Positions 1-5,882 of a stretch of 14,714 nucleotides of DNA are shown here, piece by piece (positions within the stretch are counted from its first letter, which is position 1; every line of letters starts with the position of its first letter). The position numbers were made by a program, and so were the translations under genes. A model generated the notes under the pieces. That model made no database searches. It saw nothing but the letters and a program-made list of their open reading frames with translations, and was not told where the DNA came from. The stretch comes from Fibrobacter sp. (GTDB taxonomy: Bacteria > Fibrobacterota > Fibrobacteria > Fibrobacterales > Fibrobacteraceae). The DNA lies in NCBI GenBank assembly GCA_017550445.1, contig JAFZOV010000133.1, positions 1 to 14,714 on the forward strand, written 5' to 3'.

Positions 1-1
1 G

Positions 2-808
2 CGTTATGGCGATGCCTTTGAAATTTCAAAGCAGTTGCGCTCCCAGAACGAGGGGGCGGGTTGCGTGCTTGAAAATGTTGTACGTATTAGCATCTATGAC
101 GACAAGGGAGATACGGCTTCGCTCATAAAGGCGGGAACGTTGCTTGAATCTTGCAAGACCGAGGGCCTTTGGGATGCTCTTCGCCGCTTTGAAATTGGCT
201 ACGTGCAGGGCGAGACGGGGCATTCGGTCAAGGGGGCCATGACCACACGTTCGGCGGCGAAGGCTTTTGAAGAATCCAAGGAACTGGAGGCGCGCGCCTT
301 CTTTGCCATTTACGCCTACTACATCGACAAGAGTTTTAGCTGGGTTCCCTTCAAGTCGGATAACCGCGAACTGTACCTTGCGACTTTAGACAGTGCATCG
401 CAAAAGTCCGAACGGTTCTGGCCCTTGTTCTTGACTCCGCTTATATGGATGCATTACGACAAGGAAGACTTTGCGACGGGTTTGAAGCTTGCTGAACGCG
501 GGCTCAAGCGCGCTCCCGATCATCCGGTCATGTTGCAGATCAAGGCCGATATGCTTTACCGCCTCAAAAAGTATGGCGAGGCTGCCGGTATTTACGAAAA
601 GAGCGCTGCCGATTACTTGAAGCGCACGGGCAAGAGTATTCGCTACTGGTGCTCGGTGCTGAACCTGATCCGGATCTATAACGACAAGGGTGACAAGGCC
701 AAGGCGGAACAGTGGCGCAAGAAACTCAACGATCCGAAATACGTCGAACTCAAGTCCTGGATGCCGGGCTCGCTGATGGACGACCTGAAAAAGCGCAAGC
801 TGATTTGA
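2..808 (+). CDS. TPR-like repeat protein, 5' end outside the window
   Basis: The frame is open from the left edge to the TGA at 806-808, so about 268 C-terminal residues are visible. A TTG at 35 is the first possible start codon, but the reading continues upstream of it with helix-like sequence (RYGDAFEISKQLRSQ), so the gene most likely begins outside the window. The text is typical of helical repeat proteins. The stretch encoded at about 515-610 (ADMLYRLKKYGEAAGIYEKS) fits a TPR unit, and a second candidate follows with IRIYNDKGDKAKAEQWRKKL. Such repeats act as protein-binding scaffolds; no enzymatic domain is visible. No signal peptide can be judged because the N-terminus is missing. The specific function is unknown. 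A hairpin at 876-907 follows the gene. Confidence 0.7.
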   Translation, partial: RYGDAFEISKQLRSQNEGAGCVLENVVRISIYDDKGDTASLIKAGTLLESCKTEGLWDALRRFEIGYVQGETGHSVKGAMTTRSAAKAFEESKELEARAFFAIYAYYIDKSFSWVPFKSDNRELYLATLDSASQKSERFWPLFLTPLIWMHYDKEDFATGLKLAERGLKRAPDHPVMLQIKADMLYRLKKYGEAAGIYEKSAADYLKRTGKSIRYWCSVLNLIRIYNDKGDKAKAEQWRKKLNDPKYVELKSWMPGSLMDDLKKRKLI

Positions 809-821
809 CGCCTGAATGGCG

Positions 822-840
822 TTCTATACTTTGTATAGAA
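822..840. promoter_or_regulatory. Perfect 19-nt inverted repeat between the TPR gene and the NYN gene
   Basis: TTCTATAC (822-829) is the exact reverse complement of GTATAGAA (833-840), with a TTT loop. Each arm contains a -10-like hexamer (TATACT, TATAGA). A TTGACG lies at 805-810, but its spacing to TATACT is only 14, which is short for a sigma-70 promoter. The site could be an operator over a promoter of the downstream gene, or a small AT-rich hairpin. A 4-bp hairpin (809-821) sits immediately upstream. The assignment is tentative. Confidence 0.35.
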
Positions 841-875
841 AATTTAACATCTAAAATCGGTCTTGGGTACCCCAA

Positions 876-907
876 AAAAAGCGTGTTAATAAAGAGGCAC
901 GCTTTTT
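876..907 (+). terminator. Rho-independent terminator-like hairpin just before the NYN gene
   Basis: AAAAAGCGTG (876-885) pairs perfectly with CACGCTTTTT (898-907) around a 12-nt loop. The 3' arm ends in five T residues, so transcription from the TPR gene could stop here. The hairpin ends only 3 nt before the GGAGG ribosome binding site of the next gene (911-915). It might therefore also act as an attenuator or affect ribosome access if transcription starts upstream of it. Confidence 0.55.
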
Positions 908-919
908 GATGGAGGTACT

Positions 920-1618
920 ATGCCGCGACCGCTCCGTATAGGATTTTTCCTAGATGGTTACACGCTCAAGAAGGTGAACGACTATTACCGAAACGTTCAC
1001 CGGTTCCATTCCTGTCTGGATTTCAGGAGCCTAAGGCTCTGGGTCGAGATGCAGGCTATCCGTTATTTCGAAGGGAACCGTTACCGCAGACTGGAAATGG
1101 AATCCCATTATTACCACCCGTATCGCGATCCCCATGTATTTGCCCGGGATTGCGAGGGAGTGTTCAGGTTGGAACAGACTCTTATGGAGTGCGGTTACAG
1201 CGTGCACTTCAATAACCCGGCAGAAACGAGTTACGTGGGGCCCAATTTGTCGCTGATGGAAGATGCCTTGCTGATGGCCATGTACCGCAAGCTGGATGCG
1301 GTGGTGCTTTTGACGACTCAGGGGGAGTATGCGCCGCTTCCGGACAGGCTCCGGCTCATGGGGGTTCCTACGCTGGTGCTAGGCTGGGATTTCGTTTACC
1401 CCAAGGCGAAGCGCTATGTCCGCTGGAAAACGGATTCGTGTCTCCGGCGGACCTGCGCCCACTACGTGGCCATGGAGAAGATTGTGGACACGGATCCGAA
1501 CGGGAATGCTCCCCGTGGGTTTTTCTTTCAGTGTGAACACCCTTTTGACAAAGGACGTAATCCTCGACCAAAGGTGGCGGTGGGGTGTAATCCTCAAACG
1601 CCCCGCCGCCTTAATTAA
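920..1618 (+). CDS. NYN/PIN-like (LabA/DUF88-type) protein with degenerate active site
   Basis: The 232-residue protein starts with ATG 4 nt after a strong GGAGG (911-915). The fold is suggested by an N-terminal strand ending in an acidic residue (FFLDG, D12), a central acidic helix (MEDALLMAMYRKLDAVVLL, D115 and D126), and a strand-turn segment TTQGEYAPL (132-140) followed by LRLMGVPTLVLG. This matches the layout of NYN domains, which belong to the PIN-like nuclease superfamily and usually read SGDxDFxPL at the turn. Here the first Asp of that motif is Gln134 and the second is Glu136, so RNase activity is doubtful. The last ~35 residues are basic and proline/glycine-rich, without recognisable fold. 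No signal peptide is seen, so it is probably cytoplasmic. The gene is flanked by hairpins and looks monocistronic. The family call is moderately sure; the substrate is unknown. Confidence 0.6.
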   Translation: MPRPLRIGFFLDGYTLKKVNDYYRNVHRFHSCLDFRSLRLWVEMQAIRYFEGNRYRRLEMESHYYHPYRDPHVFARDCEGVFRLEQTLMECGYSVHFNNPAETSYVGPNLSLMEDALLMAMYRKLDAVVLLTTQGEYAPLPDRLRLMGVPTLVLGWDFVYPKAKRYVRWKTDSCLRRTCAHYVAMEKIVDTDPNGNAPRGFFFQCEHPFDKGRNPRPKVAVGCNPQTPRRLN

Positions 1619-1621
1619 GTA

Positions 1622-1648
1622 CAAAAAAGCCCCGCTTGAAGCGGGGCA
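1622..1648 (-). terminator. Strong intrinsic terminator for the outer-membrane protein gene
   Basis: GCCCCGC (1629-1635) pairs perfectly with GCGGGGC (1641-1647) around TTGAA. Read on the minus strand, the stem is followed by six T residues (1628-1623), the classic form, placed about 20 nt after the TAG stop of the minus-strand gene (1667). On the plus strand the stem lacks a T run, so termination of the NYN gene here would be weak. Confidence 0.85.
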
Positions 1649-1666
1649 ATTTCGCATTCTAAAAAA

Positions 1667-2557
1667 CTACAACTTATCCTGTTGTTTCTTTTCCCACTGG
1701 GAGAGGAAGTACCAAGTCAGGCGGAGACCAAAGTAGTAGGTGTCGCCGACGTTGTCGGTTCCGTGGGGACCGTAATCCTTGCCGAAGTCTTCGATAGAGA
1801 GATCGTTGTAGCGGATAAAGCGGTAGCCCAGGTAGCCGCCAACAGCGAGGCGGCCCAGTTCGATGCGGAGTTCAAGTTCGGAATTGACCGTCGTGGCGAG
1901 CGTGCTGTAGAAACGGTCGCGCATGATATCGTTGTTTTCGATGTTGCCCTTTTCGGCAACGGAGAAGTTAGAGGCGAAGTGGAAGTTGATCAGGTTGAAA
2001 CCGAAACCCACAGCCGGAATCAGGTTGATGGGGGCGTTTTCGCCAAAGAGTTTCCAGCCGAACATCCAGTCAGCACCATAGGCGAACCATTCCACGTCGT
2101 AAAGGGCGTAGCTCTTGGGGCAGTAGTTGCCGTCGTCGTCGGTAGGGGTGTAGTAGTCACGCGGACGCTTGGATACCTGGGGCCACATGAAGTTGAAGTC
2201 GAACCAGGTCAGGAACTGCTTGTACTGGGCACCGACGTTGACGTGCATGCCGAGATAGTAGTCGTTGAACTTCTTGTATTTGGGGGTACCGTAGTATTCT
2301 ACCAGCAAGGTGTCGTAGCCGCCTTCGCTATTTAGAACGGGGGTTTCGACCAGGTGGCCGTAGTCGGCGAGGGCTGTATTGTTCACGTAGCGCTGGAATT
2401 CCTTGCGCATGCCGCGGTAGTCGGCGCCAATTGAAATGAACCCGCGGACGTGGTCCTTTTCGTAAAATCCTTCTTCTTCGTCAGCAAAAGAGCTGGTGGC
2501 GAAGGTAAGCAAGCTGAGAGCGACAATGCTCAAAAAAGAGGCTATCTTTGTTTTCAT
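1667..2557 (-). CDS. Predicted outer-membrane beta-barrel protein
   Basis: I start the gene at the ATG at 2557-2555, giving 296 residues. The frame stays open 24 codons further upstream, but only this start places a proper Sec signal peptide at the N-terminus: MKTK, a hydrophobic core (IASFLSIVALSLLTFA), then a small-residue cleavage region near SSFA|DEEE. The mature protein alternates hydrophobic and polar residues, is rich in Tyr, Phe and Gly, and lacks long hydrophobic helices. Examples are FISIGADYRG, YYLGMHVNVGAQYKQF and, near the end, TYYFGLRLTWYF. This is typical of a barrel in the outer membrane. No enzyme motif is visible and no specific family is recognised. The upstream SD is weak (GGAATC). 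It is monocistronic, ends in a strong terminator, and is divergent from the lipoprotein gene at 2675. Confidence 0.65.
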   Translation of the reverse strand: MKTKIASFLSIVALSLLTFATSSFADEEEGFYEKDHVRGFISIGADYRGMRKEFQRYVNNTALADYGHLVETPVLNSEGGYDTLLVEYYGTPKYKKFNDYYLGMHVNVGAQYKQFLTWFDFNFMWPQVSKRPRDYYTPTDDDGNYCPKSYALYDVEWFAYGADWMFGWKLFGENAPINLIPAVGFGFNLINFHFASNFSVAEKGNIENNDIMRDRFYSTLATTVNSELELRIELGRLAVGGYLGYRFIRYNDLSIEDFGKDYGPHGTDNVGDTYYFGLRLTWYFLSQWEKKQQDKL

Positions 2558-2674
2558 AAAAGATTCCGTTGCTAGTATCCGGCATATAAAATACATTATG
2601 TTTTGGGTTTTTGGCACAAAAAATTTCATAAGATGTTAAAAATCAACGATTTACGCACTTTTTCAGGACCTAGA
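2558..2674. promoter_or_regulatory. Divergent intergenic region with AT-rich promoter-like sequence
   Basis: This 117-bp gap must carry promoters for the barrel gene (minus) and the lipoprotein gene (plus). On the minus strand TATTTT/TTTTAT-type -10 candidates lie at about 2585-2594. On the plus strand a TTGGCA (2611-2616) resembles a -35 box, but the hexamer 17 nt downstream (TGTTAA) is a poor -10. The AGGA at 2665-2668 is the likely ribosome binding site for the ATG at 2675. Precise promoter positions cannot be fixed by eye. Confidence 0.4.
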
Positions 2675-3922
2675 ATGTTGAGTTTTTGTGGAAAGATGGT
2701 CGCCAATGCCTGGTTGGGGCTTTTTTTGGCATTTTCGTTGTTGCAATTGAGTGCCTGCCGGAATAACGATGAAACTGAAAAGAAAACGGCCGACTGCGGG
2801 GAACTGCCGGCCCTGGAATACAGCAAGAATTTGAAGGTGGGAACGCTTTGTGGCGAGAAAGTCGCCGAGATTCGCTCCGTTGTGGGTCGCGATACCTTGG
2901 TAAAGCGCTTTACCTTCCGTGAGGCGCCCCAGAGGGTGGCGGCGCTTTCTTCGGCGCAGATTGGCTATATGCTGCGCCTTGGGCTTGAAAGCCGCATTGT
3001 GGGCGTGGGCGAGGGCAAGTACATTGCTGACAGTGCCCTGTATGCCCGGATTGCTGCAGGTGAGGTGGCCGAGGTGGGGAGCGGTTCTACGATTTCTCTC
3101 GAAAAACTGGTGGCGCTCCAGCCGGACCTGGTCATGAGCTTTGCCACGGGTGGCGGACATGACGACTACGAACGGATCGAGGCCTTGAAGCTTCCGCTGA
3201 TGCTTACGTCGGAATGGCAGGAAGACAGTCCCCTGGCCAAGGCGGAGTGGATTAAGTTGTACGGAACAATGTTTGGCGTAGAAGCCTTGGCAGATTTGAT
3301 TTTTGAACAAAGTAAGAATGCGTATTTGCGGGCTGCAAACGGGGGCGTTGCGGGGGTGTCCCCCGCTAGAGAGGGTAGCGAGCAACAGCGTGCGAACGAG
3401 GGGGAAACTTCCCCCCATAAATCCGCTCAAGATGATACAATTCCACATTCCACATCCCACATTTCACACTCCCCTTGCCCTCGTGTGTTAGTGGGCATGA
3501 GCTACGGTGGCGTGTGGTATGCACCGGGCGGAAACAGCTTCACGGCAAGGCTTATCAAGGATGCGGGCGGTTGCTACTTGTGGGCATCTGACACCAGTCG
3601 GGAACTCCAGTTGACGCTGGAAGAAATCATGAAGGTAGCCGATAGCGCCGATGTGTGGGTGAACCCCGGCATGTTTGCGACTCCCGACGAATTGCTTGCT
3701 GCAGAACCCCGCATAAAGTACATCAAGGCCTTCAAGGAAAAACGGGTTTGCCAGAATGACGGACGCAAGGGCCCCGGTGGTGGCAACGATTTTTACGAAT
3801 CTGCGGTGGCGTACCCTGCCGAAATGCTCCAAAACCTGAAGGGTTGTATACAGAAGTCTACAAATGGGGCTGATTCTGGCCGAACGGGTTTTGATTGGTA
3901 CCATAATATTTTTATCTTTTAG
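2675..3922 (+). CDS. Lipoprotein substrate-binding protein of an iron-siderophore/cobalamin-type ABC importer (Peripla_BP_2), carrying an in-frame repeat insertion
   Basis: The ATG at 2675 has an AGGA 6 nt upstream and gives 415 residues with a lipoprotein signal: a Lys, a hydrophobic core, then LSAC with Cys28 as the predicted lipidated residue. Longer starts (2603 TTG, 2633) give poorer signals. The body fits the FecB/BtuF family, which binds a metal chelate in the periplasm: RVAALSSAQIGYMLRLGLES, then ISLEKLVALQPDLVMSF in lobe one, and in lobe two VLVGMSYGGVWYAPGGNSF followed by LTLEEIMKVADSADVWVNPG and NDFYESAVAYPAEML. Residues about 223-269 (bases 3341-3481) are low-complexity and split the lobes. 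They are encoded by GC-rich palindromes and heptad repeats and look like a late insertion. Without them the length is normal (~368). No permease, ATPase or TonB receptor gene is in the window, so the ligand is unknown. The gene ends 3 nt before the cNMP-binding gene. Confidence 0.8.
   Translation: MLSFCGKMVANAWLGLFLAFSLLQLSACRNNDETEKKTADCGELPALEYSKNLKVGTLCGEKVAEIRSVVGRDTLVKRFTFREAPQRVAALSSAQIGYMLRLGLESRIVGVGEGKYIADSALYARIAAGEVAEVGSGSTISLEKLVALQPDLVMSFATGGGHDDYERIEALKLPLMLTSEWQEDSPLAKAEWIKLYGTMFGVEALADLIFEQSKNAYLRAANGGVAGVSPAREGSEQQRANEGETSPHKSAQDDTIPHSTSHISHSPCPRVLVGMSYGGVWYAPGGNSFTARLIKDAGGCYLWASDTSRELQLTLEEIMKVADSADVWVNPGMFATPDELLAAEPRIKYIKAFKEKRVCQNDGRKGPGGGNDFYESAVAYPAEMLQNLKGCIQKSTNGADSGRTGFDWYHNIFIF
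3341..3415. repeat. GC-rich palindromic element inside the lipoprotein gene
   Basis: Two perfect hairpins bracket the element. GCGGGGG (3350-3356) pairs with CCCCCGC (3360-3366) around TGT, and GGGGGAA (3400-3406) pairs with TTCCCCC (3409-3415) around AC. GTTGC (3347-3351) can also pair with GCAAC (3382-3386). The translation is a low-complexity stretch with no role in the binding-protein fold. The arrangement looks like a REP- or MITE-like repeat that kept the reading frame on insertion. Other copies in the genome are expected but not shown here. Confidence 0.6.
3437..3472 (+). repeat. Tandem degenerate heptad repeat (ACAnnnC) inside the lipoprotein gene
   Basis: After an 8-bp ACAATTCC, four exact 7-bp units follow: ACATTCC (3445-3451), ACATCCC, ACATTTC and ACACTCC (3466-3472). 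They are translated in-frame as a His/Ser/Pro-rich segment (IPHSTSHISHSP). The same heptad consensus occurs on both strands at 5812-5882, so this is a shared sequence family and not random low complexity. Confidence 0.7.
3891..3918 (+). promoter_or_regulatory. Candidate sigma-70-type promoter for the cNMP-binding gene
   Basis: TTGATT (3891-3896) and TATCTT (3913-3918) are separated by 16 nt. The -10 box ends 7 nt before the ATG at 3926, so transcription would begin at about the start codon itself and the mRNA would have almost no leader. No Shine-Dalgarno is visible before this ATG, which fits. The promoter would lie within the last codons of the lipoprotein gene. This is an inference from spacing only. 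Confidence 0.4.
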
Positions 3923-3925
3923 CCC

Positions 3926-4723
3926 ATGAAAACTCATACAGGTATTGGTGACTGGATTGCAGCCAACTATGAACTTGGGACGCCCTTTTTGCAGCAGGTG
4001 CCCAGGGACTGTGCCGATTATTTGCTTTTGAATGCTCAGATTCGCGAATATGAACCAGGCGAAATCATTATTAATGGCGGATCTGTTGGCGATTCTTTCT
4101 GCGTGTTGCAGAGTGGTCGCGCTTTTATTTGCGGTGAACTTTTGGCAGACGGCCACTACAATACCCTCGCGACGTTAGAGGCGGGTACTTGTTTTGGCGA
4201 AATGTCCATTATCTGTAACGAGCCTACTAGCAATACTGTTGTCGCAGGTGAAGACGGCGCTACGGTGCTTCACATTCCTAGCGACGAGTTCGTGAAGTTC
4301 CTGGACAAGAACCCGAACATCATGGTATACCTTTACAAGGTGGTGGCAGACCGCCTGCGTGCAAAGAACAAGGCGTTCGATGAATTCGAAAGGCTTTCGC
4401 TCTTGGCCTCTGCAAAGGTGCTCCCCTTTATCGATTTTGCGCAGACCCTGGAAAAGAGCCGCGTTACGGGAACGGTCATGTTCGAATGCAACGGCGAAAA
4501 GGGCTTTATCGCATTCCAGGACGGCCGTATTTGCTGTGCCAAGTGTGGCAAACTGGCAGGCCCAGACGCATTGGAAAAGATGCTCTCTTGGGGTGACGAG
4601 ACGCTGTTCAAGCTCGATACCCACCTGATGCCCGATATCGTGAACATCAACCAGATGTCCGATACCACGAGCCTCATTCTGGATGCGCTTAGAAATATTG
4701 ATGAAAAACAAAATGCCCATTAA
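3926..4723 (+). CDS. Cyclic-nucleotide-binding domain (Crp/Fnr-type) fused to DUF4388
   Basis: The 265-residue soluble protein has an N-terminal cNMP-binding beta-roll (about residues 20-145). Visible marks are YEPGEIIINGGSVGDSFCVL, LQSGRAFI and the phosphate-binding-cassette region FGEMSIICNEPTSNTV (90-105). The Arg that grips the cyclic phosphate in CRP-type cassettes (PRxxT) is missing: Pro100 is followed by Thr-Ser. Cyclic nucleotide binding is therefore doubtful. After a helix (DEFERLSLL) comes a DUF4388-like domain (about 163-255) with LEKSRVTGTVMFECNGEKGF, AFQDGRI and three cysteines at 203, 204 and 207. There is no DNA-binding helix-turn-helix. Such fusions are probably signalling adaptors; the partner is unknown. 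It starts 3 nt after the lipoprotein stop without a clear SD and may have its own promoter. purM follows after 39 nt. Confidence 0.8.
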   Translation: MKTHTGIGDWIAANYELGTPFLQQVPRDCADYLLLNAQIREYEPGEIIINGGSVGDSFCVLQSGRAFICGELLADGHYNTLATLEAGTCFGEMSIICNEPTSNTVVAGEDGATVLHIPSDEFVKFLDKNPNIMVYLYKVVADRLRAKNKAFDEFERLSLLASAKVLPFIDFAQTLEKSRVTGTVMFECNGEKGFIAFQDGRICCAKCGKLAGPDALEKMLSWGDETLFKLDTHLMPDIVNINQMSDTTSLILDALRNIDEKQNAH

Positions 4724-4734
4724 GGGCGAACACA

Positions 4735-4751
4735 TGCCCAAGACTTGGGCA
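4735..4751. promoter_or_regulatory. 17-nt perfect palindrome just upstream of purM
   Basis: TGCCCAAG (4735-4742) and CTTGGGCA (4744-4751) are exact reverse complements around one A. A smaller hairpin, GCCC (4715-4718) with GGGC (4724-4727), lies before it across the stop codon of the preceding gene. The palindrome ends immediately next to the purM ribosome binding site (AAGGA, 4752-4756). It could be an operator for a dimeric repressor or an RNA hairpin affecting purM translation. It does not match the E. coli PurR box as I remember it. Confidence 0.4.
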
Positions 4752-4762
4752 AAGGATAAAAG

Positions 4763-5788
4763 ATGAATTACGCAGACGCAGGAGTGTCCTTGGCACGTGC
4801 CGACGAAGCAATGGTCGGTGTCAAGAAATCCGTACGTACTACATTCAACCAGGGCGTTTTGGGCGACGTCGGTAACTTCGGCGGCCTCTTTACGCTGAAC
4901 CATCTCGGCATGAAGGACCCCGTCCTCGTGAGCTCCGTCGATGGCGTGGGCACCAAGCTCAAGGTCGACATCGAAATGGGCACGCACGAACTCCCGGGTC
5001 AGGACATTGTGAACCACTGCTGCGACGATATTCTGGTGCAGGGTGCACGTCCGCTGTTCTTCTTGGACTATGTGGCTACCGGCCGTTTGGAACCGGGTGT
5101 CATGGACAAGCTGGTTGCCGGTATGGCAAAGGCTTGCCGCGAAAACGACCTCGTGCTGATTGGCGGTGAAACTGCTGAAATGCCGGGCTTCTACGGTCCG
5201 GGCGACTACGATATCTCCGGTACTATCGTGGGTGTCGTGGAACGCGAAAACATCATCGACGGCAAGAAGATCAAGCCGGGTACCATTATTCTCGGTCTCC
5301 CGTCTACCGGTCTCCACACCAACGGTTACTCCTTGGCTCGTAAGGTGCTCTTCGACGTGGCCGGCTACAAGGTCGACACCATGGTTGATGGCATGGACAA
5401 GTCCATTGGCGAAGCTCTCGCCGTGCCGCACCGCAGCTACTACCCGAGCCTCATCGATCTTTGCAACAAGAAGATCATTCAGGGCCTCGCACACATCACC
5501 GGTTCGGGCTACCAGGGCAACATCCCGCGTATCCTCCCGGACAACGTGGACGTGATTATCGACCGCACTACGTGGGATCCTCCGATGATCTTCAAGCTCA
5601 TCCAGCAGGCTGGCTCTGTCGAAAAGGACGAAATGTACTCTACCTTCAACATGGGTATGGGCATGCTCATCTTTATCGACCCGGCTGACAAGGCTGAAGT
5701 CACTGCACACCTCGAAGCCAAGGGCGAAAAGTGGGTGCAGATTGGCGAAGTCGTCGCTGGCACCAAGCAGGTGAAGTTCAGGGACTAA
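4763..5788 (+). CDS. purM: Phosphoribosylformylglycinamidine cyclo-ligase (AIR synthase)
   Basis: PurM catalyses the ATP-dependent closure of FGAM to aminoimidazole ribonucleotide, the fifth step of de novo purine synthesis, in the cytoplasm. The 341-residue length is normal. Diagnostic segments are NYADAGVSL at the N-terminus, VSSVDGVGTKLKV (56-68), HCCDDILVQGARPLFFLDY (85-103) and GGETAEMPGFY (134-144). Further on come LPSTGLHTNGYSLARKVLF, ITGSGYQGNIPRILP (GxxxNxPR) and FNMGMGM near the end. The start ATG has AAGGA 6 nt upstream. Codon choice is markedly biased to C-ending codons (ATC, CTC, ACC) compared with its neighbours, as expected for a highly expressed housekeeping gene. No other purine gene lies in the window. 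It may be co-transcribed with the preceding cNMP-binding gene (39-nt gap, palindrome between). Confidence 0.97.
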   Translation: MNYADAGVSLARADEAMVGVKKSVRTTFNQGVLGDVGNFGGLFTLNHLGMKDPVLVSSVDGVGTKLKVDIEMGTHELPGQDIVNHCCDDILVQGARPLFFLDYVATGRLEPGVMDKLVAGMAKACRENDLVLIGGETAEMPGFYGPGDYDISGTIVGVVERENIIDGKKIKPGTIILGLPSTGLHTNGYSLARKVLFDVAGYKVDTMVDGMDKSIGEALAVPHRSYYPSLIDLCNKKIIQGLAHITGSGYQGNIPRILPDNVDVIIDRTTWDPPMIFKLIQQAGSVEKDEMYSTFNMGMGMLIFIDPADKAEVTAHLEAKGEKWVQIGEVVAGTKQVKFRD

Positions 5789-5800
5789 TGATAAATGTGG

Positions 5801-5813
5801 GCGGCTACGCCGC
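5801..5813. repeat. Short GC hairpin adjoining the heptad array
   Basis: GCGGC (5801-5805) pairs with GCCGC (5809-5813) around TAC. It has no T run, so it is not a convincing purM terminator. Its last two bases overlap the first inverted heptad (5812). A GC palindrome next to heptads repeats the arrangement seen at 3341-3472. Confidence 0.45.
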
Positions 5814-5882
5814 AATGTGTGATGTGTAATGTGAAATGACTAATGAACCATTTCACACCTCACATTCCACACTGCACATTTA
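5812..5882. repeat. Inverted pair of degenerate heptad arrays (ACAnnnC)
   Basis: On the left are GCAATGT, GTGATGT, GTAATGT and GAAATGA (5812-5839), which are reverse-complement forms of the heptad. On the right are ACACCTC, ACATTCC, ACACTGC and ACATTTA (5855-5882). The centre is a perfect 9-bp inverted repeat, TGTGAAATG (5830-5838) and CATTTCACA (5849-5857), with a 10-nt loop that contains the start codon of the transporter gene. The arms pair imperfectly further out. The motif is the same as at 3445-3472. Confidence 0.7.

Noticed and set aside
1682..2335. Plus-strand open frame of 217 codons
   Set aside because: It is antisense to the signal-peptide-bearing barrel gene; the Val/Glu-rich translation is typical of a shadow frame.
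2558..2629. N-terminal extension of the barrel protein from 2629
   Set aside because: The first 24 codons precede a proper signal peptide start and overlap the AT-rich promoter region.
2603..2674. Upstream extension of the lipoprotein gene from TTG 2603 or ATG 2633
   Set aside because: It would place about 24 extra residues before the signal peptide; ATG 2675 has an AGGA at good spacing and gives a normal lipoprotein signal.
3350..3415. Intrinsic terminators within the lipoprotein gene
   Set aside because: The GC hairpins are not followed by T runs, and the reading frame and protein homology continue beyond them.
3437..3472. CRISPR-like array
   Set aside because: Units are 7 bp, contiguous and degenerate, with no spacers, and no cas gene is present.
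4175..5815. Long minus-strand open frame (546 codons) opposite the cNMP gene and purM
   Set aside because: It is antisense to purM, which has clear family motifs. The open frame follows from purM's codon bias, and its translation is rich in His/Val/Asp without recognisable domains.
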